Part shown: piece after piece, positions 1-7,668 of the stretch
Layout: each line of letters starts with the position of its first letter
Numbering within the stretch: the stretch's first letter is position 1
DNA from: Bog-113 sp963752695
Lineage (GTDB): Bacteria; Acidobacteriota; Terriglobia; Bryobacterales; Bryobacteraceae
NCBI GenBank assembly: GCA_963752695.1
Contig: CAVVZB010000001.1
Coordinates: 620,001 to 684,000 of the forward strand
Reading direction: 5' to 3'
Length of the DNA stretch: 64,000 nt
The notes under the pieces: generated by a model
Databases searched by the model: none
Seen by the model: the letters and a program-made list of their open reading frames with translations, nothing else
Told to the model about the DNA's origin: nothing
Made by a program: the position numbers and the translations under genes

Positions 1-136
1 GACCGGACCATTCCAGATCGTCATCGCCGCAGGTGTAAGGGATGACAAGGGGTGCGCCGGTGAACTCGAGGGCAGGCGCATCGATTTGCGCGCGGAGCAG
101 ACTGCAACAGAGGAGAAAGCCGGCGGCTAGCCTCAC
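1..136 (-). CDS. Exported protein, N-terminal fragment cut by the window edge
   Basis: Only the first 45 residues are inside the window; the frame runs open off the left edge. Read from a GTG at 136 it starts MRLAAGFLLCCSLLRAQ, a short basic start followed by a hydrophobic core and a likely signal-peptidase site after RAQ, so the product is probably exported. The mature part begins IDAPALEFTGAPL and has no motif I recognise. It lies 3 bases after the cysK stop, which suggests it is the last visible gene of the rrf2-cysK operon. No clear Shine-Dalgarno precedes the GTG, as expected if translation is coupled to cysK. Function unknown. Confidence 0.55.
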   Translation of the reverse strand, partial: MRLAAGFLLCCSLLRAQIDAPALEFTGAPLVIPYTCGDDDLEWSG

Positions 137-139
137 GAA

Positions 140-1096
140 TTAATTGTCGAACATGCCTTCGAACAAGGCGCTGGAGAGGTAGCGCTCGCCGGAATCGGGA
201 AGCACGACGACCATGGTCTTCCCTTCGAACTCCGGCTGATGAGCGAGCCTGACCGCGACAGTGGCGGCCGCACCGCAGGAGATGCCACACAGGATTCCTT
301 CTTCGCGGGCGAGGCGGCGAGCCATGGCGATGGACTCTTCATTGGTGACGCTTTCGACGCGATCCACAAGGGAGAGATCGAGATTTTTCGGCACGAAGCC
401 GGCGCCGATGCCCTGAATTTTGTGAGGTCCCGGTTTCAGCGGCGCGTGACTAAGAGTCTGCTCGATGACGGGGCTGGATGCCGGTTCGACGGCCACGCTC
501 AGGATGGGCTTGTTTTTGGTGTGTTTAATATAGCGAGAAACGCCGGTGATGGTGCCGCCGGTGCCGACTCCGCAGACAAGCACATCGATTTTGCCTTCGG
601 TATCGTCCCAGATCTCCGGGCCGGTGGTTTGGAAATGGATTTCGGGGTTGGCGGGGTTGCTGAACTGTTGGAGCAGGACGTAACGATCGGGGTCAGTGGC
701 AACGATTTCCTCAGCCTTGGCGATGGCGCCGTTCATGCCCTTCGAACCTTCGGTGAGCACGAGCTTCGCGCCGAAAACCTGCAAAACCTTGCGGCGTTCG
801 AGCGACATGGTTTCCGGCATGGTGAGGGTGATGGGATAGCCGCGCGCGGCAGCGACGAAAGCCAACGCGATTCCGGTGTTGCCGCTGGTAGGCTCGATGA
901 TTTCTTTGCCGGGGGTAAGAATGCCGCGTTTTTCGGCATCCCAAATCATGGCGGCGCCGATGCGGCATTTTACGGAATAGGCGGGGTTGCGGCCTTCGAT
1001 CTTGGCCAGGACGGTTGCCGGTGCGGAGTCGATCACGCGATTCAAGCGGACCAAGGGGGTGCGACCGATGCTGAGTGAATTGTCGTTGTAAACCAC
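140..1096 (-). CDS. cysK: Cysteine synthase (O-acetylserine sulfhydrylase)
   Basis: Converts O-acetylserine and sulfide to cysteine with pyridoxal phosphate, in the cytoplasm; last step of cysteine synthesis. About 318 residues, normal for the family. I start it at a GTG at 1096 (MVYNDNSLSIGRTPLVRLN), which aligns with the usual CysK N-terminus and has a GGGAGA ribosome site 7 bases upstream; a longer reading frame to 1144 overlaps the upstream gene and is not needed. K43 in NPAYSVKCR is the Schiff-base lysine, followed by the TSGNTG phosphate loop and the substrate-binding loop GTGGTITG. The gene sits 2 bases after an Rrf2-family regulator, an arrangement that suggests the regulator controls sulfur assimilation. 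Cystathionine beta-synthase is the main alternative, but there is no CBS regulatory domain. Confidence 0.93.
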   Translation of the reverse strand: MVYNDNSLSIGRTPLVRLNRVIDSAPATVLAKIEGRNPAYSVKCRIGAAMIWDAEKRGILTPGKEIIEPTSGNTGIALAFVAAARGYPITLTMPETMSLERRKVLQVFGAKLVLTEGSKGMNGAIAKAEEIVATDPDRYVLLQQFSNPANPEIHFQTTGPEIWDDTEGKIDVLVCGVGTGGTITGVSRYIKHTKNKPILSVAVEPASSPVIEQTLSHAPLKPGPHKIQGIGAGFVPKNLDLSLVDRVESVTNEESIAMARRLAREEGILCGISCGAAATVAVRLAHQPEFEGKTMVVVLPDSGERYLSSALFEGMFDN

Positions 1097-1098
1097 GG

Positions 1099-1521
1099 TT
1101 AGATCTCCCAGTTTGGTACGAACCGGCGCTGATGTTCGGCCCAATCGCGCGCCAACGTCTCAAATGTAATACCAGCCAGCACCTCGGCGGCGTGTGCATC
1201 CAAGCGCTTCCAGACGGCCGAGAAAGGGGAAGCGTCACCGTTGGAATCGCCGCGCCGGCGCGGCTGACCTTCGATAAAACTAAGAACTTCCTCAATTGTA
1301 ATGCTAGCGGCCGGCCGGGCGAGCCGGTAACCACCTTCGGCGCCGCGGCGGGATTCGACAAAGCCACCCTGCTTCAGATTGGCGAGGATGAGTTCCAGGA
1401 ACTTTTGAGGAATGCGCTGGCGCTTGGCAATTTCGGCGATGCGTACCGGCGCGGCGGAGCCATAGACGGCAAGGTCGAAGACGGCATGGAGAGCGTATTC
1501 AGTTTTTATGGATAGTTTCAA
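1099..1521 (-). CDS. Rrf2-family transcriptional regulator, cysteine-free (CymR-like)
   Basis: A winged-helix repressor of the Rrf2 family, about 140 residues. I choose a TTG start at 1521 because it gives MKLSIKTEYALHAVFDLA, the standard family N-terminus; the open frame continues further upstream but with atypical sequence. The recognition region (IPQKFLELILANLKQGGFV) and the wing (RGAEGGYRLARP) are clear. The protein contains no cysteine at all, so it cannot carry the [2Fe-2S] cluster of IscR. Cluster-free Rrf2 proteins include CymR, which in Firmicutes binds CysK and represses sulfur genes when cysteine is plentiful. Here it sits directly upstream of cysK with a 2-base gap, which makes a CymR-type role likely; that role is inference. 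No strong Shine-Dalgarno was seen. Confidence 0.88.
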   Translation of the reverse strand: MKLSIKTEYALHAVFDLAVYGSAAPVRIAEIAKRQRIPQKFLELILANLKQGGFVESRRGAEGGYRLARPAASITIEEVLSFIEGQPRRRGDSNGDASPFSAVWKRLDAHAAEVLAGITFETLARDWAEHQRRFVPNWEI

Positions 1522-1586
1522 GGAGGAAAGCGAGGGAGGGTGTGACCGGTGGGGAAGAGCCGCACTTGCGGGTGGGGGAGAAAGGT

Positions 1587-1622
1587 GGACCGCCGCGACG
1601 ATCAAAACCGCCGCGGCAGTCC
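1587..1622 (-). other. Long stable hairpin between a small exported-protein gene and the rrf2 gene
   Basis: On the minus strand, 1622 to 1587 folds as a 15-pair stem (arms 1622-1608 and 1601-1587, three of the pairs G-T) around a TTTTGA loop. It lies 6 bases after the stop of the small Lys-rich gene and about 65 bases before the rrf2 start. There is no long T-run after it (ACCTTTCT follows), so it is not a textbook intrinsic terminator. It could be a factor-assisted terminator, an attenuator or an mRNA-stabilising hairpin. Confidence 0.5.
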
Positions 1623-1628
1623 GGGAAA

Positions 1629-1805
1629 TTACATCTTTTTGTCGGTGCTGGAAGCGTCGGTGGCCGGCTTCTTGGACTTCTTGGTCTTCTTCATCTTTTT
1701 GGTGGTTTTGGTGGAGTCAGCGGGCGCCATCGTGCTGTCCTGAGCGAAGGCAACCGAACCGAGTACAAGTCCGAGGCCGAGGGCCAAAGTCGTAAGCTTT
1801 TTCAT
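1629..1805 (-). CDS. Small exported Lys-rich protein (58 residues)
   Basis: Not previously obvious because it is short. From an ATG at 1805 it encodes MKKLTTLALGLGLVLGSVAFAQ, a textbook signal peptide with a likely AFA-Q cleavage site. The mature peptide of about 37 residues is rich in Lys, Thr, Ser, Asp and Met (MAPADSTKTTKKMKKTKKS, then KKPATDASSTDKKM) and lacks Cys and aromatic residues, so it should be disordered and strongly basic. An AAGGAG ribosome site lies 12 bases upstream, slightly far. A stable hairpin follows the stop. Function unknown; a metal-, polyanion- or envelope-binding peptide is speculation. The clean signal peptide and Lys-rich tail make a real gene more likely than chance. 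Confidence 0.7.
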   Translation of the reverse strand: MKKLTTLALGLGLVLGSVAFAQDSTMAPADSTKTTKKMKKTKKSKKPATDASSTDKKM

Positions 1806-1921
1806 GATTGGGGGAATCTCCTTAAATGTGACGCTGGTTACTCGTCCTCTGGTATATTACCGAACCAAACCTGAAATGGACGTGAACTAGGGATTAAATA
1901 CACTTAATGAAGGCACTGGGC

Positions 1922-4135
1922 TTAGATTCGGCCAGCTGACTGAAGCTGGGTGCGAAGGTGCTCGGCAGCGGCTCGGGTAGAAGGGTCAAGAGCCAACTGC
2001 TCAAGCGTTACCAGCATCTTACGAGCCCAATTCGGATATTGGGAAGTGGTTCCTGGAAGGTTCTGCTGGTAGATTTCGCCAGTGAGATCTTCTTGGTTCA
2101 CGAGCAAAATCATGGCGGGGGTAGAGGCGAGAAACGCGATTGCCGCGCGGTGTAGGATCTGATCCATGGCCGGCAGTGCCCGGGCATCGCGCGTGTAATC
2201 GTGAGGCAGCAGTTCCGCGCGCCAGAGCGCGTCGAGCATGCGCTGCTTTTCGCGGGACCGATCTTCCCACTGGGACCGGAAGCCGGTGTCATCGAGGACA
2301 TTCGCCTTGCGGCGAGCTTCGATGTCGGCTCCCTGCCAAAATCCGGCTAGGGTCGGGAGGTCATGAGTGGTGGGAGAAACCAGAGCCTGGCGGGGATACT
2401 CGTGGGGCATTTTGTAGCTGCCGTCGCCGTGGCGTTCGAAGAAGAATAGCCGGTAGCTCAGGATGCCGTAACTGGCCAACATGTCGCGGATGTATGGCTC
2501 CACGGTCCCCAAGTCTTCGCCGACAATGAGGACGCGATTCCTGACGCTCTCCAGGGCGAGGATGCGAACAAGGTCCTGGGCGCGATCTCGAACATAAGCT
2601 CCTTGTGAGGCATCCATGCCGTCCGGTATCCAATAGAGCCGGAAAAGTCGCATGACGTGGTCGATGCGGAGAGCGCCGCCGTGCTGGCAACTGCGCCGAA
2701 TCGATTCCCGGAAGTAGCGGTACCCGTCGGCACGCAGCGCGACGGAATTGGGCGGCGGAAATCCCCAATCCTGGCCGTTGGGGGAGAAATCATCGGGTGG
2801 GGAGCCGACGCGGCAACCGGCTGCGAACATGGTTCTCCAAGCCCAAATATCGGCTCCAAAACGGTCGGTAGCAAGGGCTAGATCGTGGTAAAGGCCGAGT
2901 TTCAGTCCGGCGGAAAGAGCGTGTTCCTGGGAAGCCTGCAACTGGACGGAGGATTGCCAGGCCAGATACTCGTAGAACAGAACCGATCGCCAGTGTTTTT
3001 TAGCGAAGGCGGAGGATTCCGGCGATGCGGGGTCTTGATACTCGGTGGGCCAGTGACTCCAGATCCAAAGATCGGGATCGCGACGCCGGAGATCTTCATC
3101 GAGCGCACTATATAAAGCGAAGCGTGCGAGTAACTGGCCCGCTTGGTTGCGGTACTCGCGGAAGGCGCGAGCGCGGTCGGAATTCCGGTTCCAGTGCAGG
3201 CGCAGAAATTGGACGAAGAGCAGTTTGAGGAAGCGTTTCTTGATGGCGCTGACCCGCTCATATTCCACTTCTGGCGCTTCGCGCAAGAAGTGCAACTCCC
3301 GCGCGATTTCCGGAGTAGCGAAGCAGGCTTGCGCCCGGCGGCACACGTTCCATTCCTCAATGGCCTGCACATCGAGGTACAGGAAGTTGATGAAGAAGAT
3401 GCTGTTGGGGAGGTAAGGACTGGTGTTGTAGGGCCGCCGGTTGTGGATGGAATGGAGTGGATTGAGACCGATGAAGCTGACTCCGAGTTCCCGGCCAGCC
3501 CAAGTGGAAAGGGTATTCAAATCAGTGAAATCGCCAACCCCCCAATTCCGCGCGGAGCTGAGACCGTAAAGGGCGATGTTGAAACCGGCGGTGCGTCCGC
3601 CGTGCTGAAGAAATCCGGGTTGCCAGGCGGCTGGGGGCGCAATGACGAGCTGGGTGGAGGCGCGGCGAAGGCCGACGGTAAGGTGAATGGCGTGGTAGCC
3701 GAGCGGGATCTCCAGCGGCAGATTCACTTGCAATCGGCACCAGGGACCGTCGAGATTTTTGTGCTCTTCGACCGAGGACTCGGTCAAATTGCACGTTGCG
3801 GTTAGCTCGCCGCCGGATTCCAAGCGAATGCGGAATTGTGCAGGATTGTGCAGTTCAGCGGCGGGCAAGTGCAAGGCGATCGCGATGGTTCCAGGAAAAT
3901 AGGTCAGGACATAGCACGGCGCGAGGATGCCGGCCCACTCAGTGCGCTCGCGTTCCCGCAACGCGTGATCGATGATTTCGGGCGAGGAACAGTCGACATG
4001 CAAGGCCTGCAGAATGGCCTGACGGGCTTCGATGGAGGCTACTCTCTCGTGGCCGAAGATGTCCCAGAAGCGCGTCTCGACGCCGCAGGCTTGAGTGGCG
4101 CGATCGAGTGCGCCTTCATAGGATTCGGCTGTCAT
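1922..4135 (-). CDS. malQ: 4-alpha-glucanotransferase (amylomaltase, GH77)
   Basis: Transfers alpha-1,4-glucan segments between malto-oligosaccharides, in maltodextrin and glycogen metabolism in the cytoplasm. The 737-residue length fits the long bacterial MalQ form with an N-terminal beta-domain before the catalytic barrel. The barrel starts near residue 185 (GFNIALYGLSS). The three GH77 catalytic acids are visible: D492 in GALRIDHVMRL (nucleophile), E540 in LIVGEDLGTV (acid/base) and D592 in TTHDLPTLAGFW. Substrate-site signatures such as YNTSPYLPNS and WGFPPPN are present. It stands alone between the small exported gene and the divergent nuoB. Glycogen synthase (52-53 kb) and a debranching-like glycosidase (36.7-39.2 kb) are elsewhere in the window. 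Confidence 0.95.
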   Translation of the reverse strand: MTAESYEGALDRATQACGVETRFWDIFGHERVASIEARQAILQALHVDCSSPEIIDHALRERERTEWAGILAPCYVLTYFPGTIAIALHLPAAELHNPAQFRIRLESGGELTATCNLTESSVEEHKNLDGPWCRLQVNLPLEIPLGYHAIHLTVGLRRASTQLVIAPPAAWQPGFLQHGGRTAGFNIALYGLSSARNWGVGDFTDLNTLSTWAGRELGVSFIGLNPLHSIHNRRPYNTSPYLPNSIFFINFLYLDVQAIEEWNVCRRAQACFATPEIARELHFLREAPEVEYERVSAIKKRFLKLLFVQFLRLHWNRNSDRARAFREYRNQAGQLLARFALYSALDEDLRRRDPDLWIWSHWPTEYQDPASPESSAFAKKHWRSVLFYEYLAWQSSVQLQASQEHALSAGLKLGLYHDLALATDRFGADIWAWRTMFAAGCRVGSPPDDFSPNGQDWGFPPPNSVALRADGYRYFRESIRRSCQHGGALRIDHVMRLFRLYWIPDGMDASQGAYVRDRAQDLVRILALESVRNRVLIVGEDLGTVEPYIRDMLASYGILSYRLFFFERHGDGSYKMPHEYPRQALVSPTTHDLPTLAGFWQGADIEARRKANVLDDTGFRSQWEDRSREKQRMLDALWRAELLPHDYTRDARALPAMDQILHRAAIAFLASTPAMILLVNQEDLTGEIYQQNLPGTTSQYPNWARKMLVTLEQLALDPSTRAAAEHLRTQLQSAGRI

Positions 4136-4184
4136 GGGGGAAATGTTTCCTCATGGTAACAGCGGGTTCTGTCAGAATAGAGGC

Positions 4185-4730
4185 ATGGAAATTCCGCTGG
4201 CGTCGGGCCCGGCAGAACTGTTTGCCCGCATCGATAATGAGTCGGTCGATCAGGCGGCGCTGCAGGAAGGAATCCTGACCACGACGCTCGATAGCGCGAT
4301 TAACTGGGCGCGCAAGAACTCCATCTGGCCGATGACGTTCGGGCTGGCGTGCTGCGCGATCGAGATGATGGCGATGAGCGCTTCGCGATTCGATATCTCA
4401 CGGTTTGGCGCGGAAGTGTTCCGGGGCTCGCCCAGGCAATCAGACCTGATGATTATCGCCGGGCGGGTTTCGATCAAAATGACCAAGGTGATTCGGCAGT
4501 TGTACGAGCAGATGCCGGAACCGAAGTGGGTGATCTCGATGGGTGCGTGCGCGACATCGACGGGAGTCTTCAACAATTACGCGCTGGTGCCGGTGAATCA
4601 GGCGATTCCGGTAGATGTGTACGTGCCGGGATGCCCGCCGCGGCCGGAGCAGCTGATCTACGCGCTGATGATGCTGCAACAGAAAATTCAGGACACCGCC
4701 GGGACGACGCGCTCCGTGTTGAACCTGTAA
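4185..4730 (+). CDS. nuoB: NADH-quinone oxidoreductase subunit B, stand-alone copy
   Basis: Subunit of respiratory complex I that carries the last iron-sulfur cluster (N2) before quinone. I use the ATG at 4185 (MEIPLASGPAEL); an upstream ATG at 4134 would overlap the divergent malQ start. The four N2 ligands are present: the tandem C56-C57 in GLACCAIEMM, C122 in MGACATSTG and C150 in YVPGCPPRPEQ. At 181 residues it is of family length. No other nuo gene is adjacent: the next gene, 21 bases downstream, is an aminotransferase. So this is either a dispersed complex I gene or an extra copy of a subunit also encoded in a nuo operon. Related [NiFe]-hydrogenase small subunits are less likely because the sequence is a close NuoB match. 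Confidence 0.93.
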   Translation: MEIPLASGPAELFARIDNESVDQAALQEGILTTTLDSAINWARKNSIWPMTFGLACCAIEMMAMSASRFDISRFGAEVFRGSPRQSDLMIIAGRVSIKMTKVIRQLYEQMPEPKWVISMGACATSTGVFNNYALVPVNQAIPVDVYVPGCPPRPEQLIYALMMLQQKIQDTAGTTRSVLNL

Positions 4731-4751
4731 GGCGCGCAAGCCGCTAGAAAG

Positions 4752-5954
4752 TTGACGAGCTTAGTGGAGCCCAGGATCGCCCAATCCGCCGCGCGGGTGC
4801 AGCCGTCGCGAATCCGGGAACTGGCCGAGATCGCGATGGGGATGCCGGGCGTGCTGCGCCTGTACTTCGGCGAGTCTAACCTGCCAACACCGGACTACCT
4901 GAAGGAAGCGGCCGCCAAGGCTATTCGCGACGGGTTTACTTATTATACGGAGAACGCCGGCCTGCCGTCGTTGCGGCGCGCGCTGGCTGATTATTACGCG
5001 CGGCACCAGGGAGTGAAGCTCGATCCTGATCGTGAATTCGTGGTGACTGCATCCGGGGTACAAGCGATTGCGCTGTCGATTCGCGCGCTGCTAGACCCGG
5101 GTGACGAGGCTATCGTTTTGACTCCCGCGTGGCCGAATGCTTCGGCCATTATCGGTCTGGCTAATGCGCGCGCTGTAGAGATTGCGCAGCCATTGCATGG
5201 CAGCGTTTATACGATTGATTTCGAGGCTTTAGAGGCGGCGATTACGCCGCGTACGCGATTGCTTGTTTACACATCGCCCTCGAATCCGCTCGGGTGGGTG
5301 GCGACTCGGGAGCAGCAGGAGCGGCTGCTAGCCTTGAGCCGAAAACACGACCTCTGGTTGATGGCGGACGAAGTTTACGATCGGCTATATTACACGGGGA
5401 ATCATCTGGGTGCACCAGCGTTTTCAATTCTGCAGATGGCAACGCGGGATGACGCAGTGCTGGTGATCCATTCCTTTTCGAAGAGTTATTGCATGACCGG
5501 CTGGCGCTTGGGCTGGATGATTGCGCGAAAGGATCTGGCCAAGAAATGCGGACAGTTAAACGAGTTTATGGTGTCGTGCGCGGCGGGCTTCGTACAGAAG
5601 GCGGCGGAATCGGCACTAACCGATGGCGAAGGCGAGCTTCTTAAGATGCTGGAGCGGCTGCAAGACAATCGGGATTTTTGCGCCGCAAAGTTGCGTGCGA
5701 TGCCAGGGGTGACGCTGCCCGAACCGGACGGAGCGTTCTATCTGTTTCCCCGCATTGCGGGTTTGAGTGACTCGTTCGCGTTCTGTAAAAGGCTGCTGGA
5801 GGAAACGCGCGTGGGTATCGCTCCTGGGGTGGCGTTTGGCAACGGCGGTGAAGGGTCGGTACGCGTCTGTTACGCCTCGGACCGCTCGGTTCTGCAGCCC
5901 GCGATGGAGCGACTGGGTAATTTCATGCAGCACGCCCTCAGCGTTCCACGATGA
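4752..5954 (+). CDS. Class I/II PLP-dependent aminotransferase
   Basis: Fold-type I aminotransferase of the aspartate aminotransferase superfamily, about 400 residues. The PLP lysine is in SFSKSYCMTGWRLGW near residue 245, with the preceding NPLGWVATREQ (substrate/cofactor Asn), the MADEVYDRLYY aspartate-tyrosine pair and the GGEGSVRVCYA substrate-carboxylate Arg region. The amino-acid substrate cannot be read from sequence; aspartate, alanine or aromatic substrates are all possible. The start is uncertain: a TTG at 4752 and a GTG at 4764 are both usable and neither has a good ribosome site. It lies 21 bases after nuoB and overlaps the next gene by 4 bases (ATGA), so the three genes are probably co-transcribed. 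Confidence 0.9.
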   Translation: MTSLVEPRIAQSAARVQPSRIRELAEIAMGMPGVLRLYFGESNLPTPDYLKEAAAKAIRDGFTYYTENAGLPSLRRALADYYARHQGVKLDPDREFVVTASGVQAIALSIRALLDPGDEAIVLTPAWPNASAIIGLANARAVEIAQPLHGSVYTIDFEALEAAITPRTRLLVYTSPSNPLGWVATREQQERLLALSRKHDLWLMADEVYDRLYYTGNHLGAPAFSILQMATRDDAVLVIHSFSKSYCMTGWRLGWMIARKDLAKKCGQLNEFMVSCAAGFVQKAAESALTDGEGELLKMLERLQDNRDFCAAKLRAMPGVTLPEPDGAFYLFPRIAGLSDSFAFCKRLLEETRVGIAPGVAFGNGGEGSVRVCYASDRSVLQPAMERLGNFMQHALSVPR

Positions 5955-7201
5955 AGCTAGTAGGCTTCGTGGTGGTGGCTGCCGTCGCCGCTTTTGGACA
6001 GGGGCGCGTGCGTGAACCGCTGACAGTGGGCGGGCGATCCACCGATCTACGGATCACCATGGATAGCCAGGCGCTTGCGGCTAAGCCCGCGAACAACAAG
6101 CTAGCGGCGGCGCTGGCGCTCGACTATATCCAGAAGATGCGGGAGACGGTTAACTTCGATTACCTGAACCTGGCAGAGAAGCTGGTGGACGCGATTCTGG
6201 AGCGCGATCCGGGCAACTACGAGGCGCTTCGGTTGCGGAGCGAAATCGGCATGGAGCGGCACGACTTTGGACTAGTCGCCGGCTATGCGCTGGAGATGAC
6301 TAAGTACGCTCCAAACGACCCCGGCGCTTGGGGCAACTTGGGGGATGCTTCGATGGATCTGGGCGAATACGCGCGCGCGGGGGAAGCCTATCGCAAGATG
6401 CTGGCGTTGCGGCCGGACTTGGCGAGCTATAACCGAGTCGCGTGGTTCCACTTTGTGACTGGGGACTCGGAGAACGCGATTCGTTTGATGCAGGCTGCCG
6501 TTGGAGCGGGTAATCCAAAGCCCGAAAACGTGGCGTGGTGCCTGGCGGATTTAGGCGGTATTTATTGGAAAACGGGCAAGGTCAACGATGCGATCGCGGC
6601 GTATCGGCGTGCGCTCGCCGTTTATCCGAACTACTACCCGGCGTGGGCTGGACTTGGACGGATCGCTTCGGCGATGAATCAAGTTCACGATGCGATTGAG
6701 GATTTCCGTAAGGCGCAGGACACAGTTCCGATGCCGGAGTACGCGCAGGCCTTGCAGGATCTCTACACACGGGCGAAAGCGATGCGACTGGCCAAGCAGC
6801 AGAGTGATTTGATCGACGCCATCGAAGTCACCATGCGGGCTTCGGGAGAGAAGACGAATCGCAACGTGGCGCTGCTTTATGCGGATCAAAACCGCAAGCT
6901 GGACCGCGCGCGCGAACTGGTAGAGAACGAGATCAAGGTCCGCCCGGACGTATACACGCAAGACGCGCTGGCTTGGGTTCTATTCCGGCAGGGCGAGTTG
7001 GCTGCTGCATGGGAGGCTTCAGAGAAGGCACGCGCGCTGGGCACCCCGGAGCCGGCATTCCACTTCCACGCCGGTATGATAGCCGATGCACAGGGCAAGA
7101 AGGAACTAGCGCGGGCGGAGTTCGCAGCGGCTCTGGGGTTGAATCCGCAATTCGATTTTCACCAAGCCGCGATAGCGCGCGAACACCTGGCCATGAAATA
7201 G
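5951..7201 (+). CDS. Exported tetratricopeptide-repeat protein
   Basis: Begins MKLVGFVVVAAVAAFGQGRV, a short signal peptide, so it is probably periplasmic or surface-attached. The rest is built of TPR helices: clear repeat units include NDPGAWGNLGDASMDLGEYARAGEAYRKM cut into two helices near residues 125-155, and the unit around WKTGKVNDAIAAYRRALAVYP near 200-220, with more units to the C-terminus (416 residues). TPR domains bind partner proteins; no enzymatic motif is visible. Its ATG overlaps the aminotransferase stop by 4 bases, so translation is likely coupled. The partner is unknown. Confidence 0.85.
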   Translation: MKLVGFVVVAAVAAFGQGRVREPLTVGGRSTDLRITMDSQALAAKPANNKLAAALALDYIQKMRETVNFDYLNLAEKLVDAILERDPGNYEALRLRSEIGMERHDFGLVAGYALEMTKYAPNDPGAWGNLGDASMDLGEYARAGEAYRKMLALRPDLASYNRVAWFHFVTGDSENAIRLMQAAVGAGNPKPENVAWCLADLGGIYWKTGKVNDAIAAYRRALAVYPNYYPAWAGLGRIASAMNQVHDAIEDFRKAQDTVPMPEYAQALQDLYTRAKAMRLAKQQSDLIDAIEVTMRASGEKTNRNVALLYADQNRKLDRARELVENEIKVRPDVYTQDALAWVLFRQGELAAAWEASEKARALGTPEPAFHFHAGMIADAQGKKELARAEFAAALGLNPQFDFHQAAIAREHLAMK

Positions 7202-7202
7202 A

Positions 7203-7655
7203 TCAAAGCGTCTGCAGGACCTGAGCGGCGTGGCCTTCGGGTTTCACCTTGCGAAAAATTTTCGCGATCTTGCCGGTTTCATCGATGAGGAACGTGGTGC
7301 GCTCCACTCCCATGACTTTCTTGCCGTACATGTTCTTCTCTTTCAGCACGCCATAGGCATTGATGGCGTGTTTGTCCGGGTCGGCAAGGAGAATGAAGTT
7401 CAGCGCGAATTTGGATTTAAATTTCGCTTGCGCCTTAACGGTATCGGGGGAGACGCCAACGACCAGCGCGTCCTGATCGGAGAATTGCGGGCCGGCGTCG
7501 CGAAACTCGCAAGCTTCGACGGTGCAGCCGGGTGTGTCAGCGCGCGGGTAGAAGAACAGGATGACCTTTTTACCGCGCTGCGCATGGAGCGAGAACGGCT
7601 TGTCCGAGTCGGTCTGCAGGCTGATTTCGGGGGCTTCGCTGCCTTCTTCTAACAC
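7203..7655 (-). CDS. bcp: Thioredoxin-dependent peroxiredoxin, BCP/PrxQ type
   Basis: Reduces hydrogen peroxide and organic peroxides using thioredoxin, in the cytoplasm. 150 residues, the family length. The peroxidatic cysteine is C44 in DTPGCTVEACEFRD with the resolving C49 five residues on, the PrxQ alpha2 arrangement; Thr41 and the distal Arg in VERTTFLID complete the active site. Starts at a GTG at 7655 with TGAGGA 7 bases upstream. It follows gatB by 13 bases on the same strand and is probably the last gene of aroDE-gatB-bcp. The thioredoxin at 51.7-52.0 kb could be its reductant. Confidence 0.94.
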   Translation of the reverse strand: MLEEGSEAPEISLQTDSDKPFSLHAQRGKKVILFFYPRADTPGCTVEACEFRDAGPQFSDQDALVVGVSPDTVKAQAKFKSKFALNFILLADPDKHAINAYGVLKEKNMYGKKVMGVERTTFLIDETGKIAKIFRKVKPEGHAAQVLQTL

Positions 7656-7668
7656 GATTGGGTCCTCA

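Noticed and set aside
239..1078. A 279-residue open frame on the plus strand opposite cysK
   Set aside because: It is the antisense shadow of cysK, typical of GC-rich genes. No ribosome site, and its composition (Gly, Asp, Phe, Arg) follows the opposite-strand codons.
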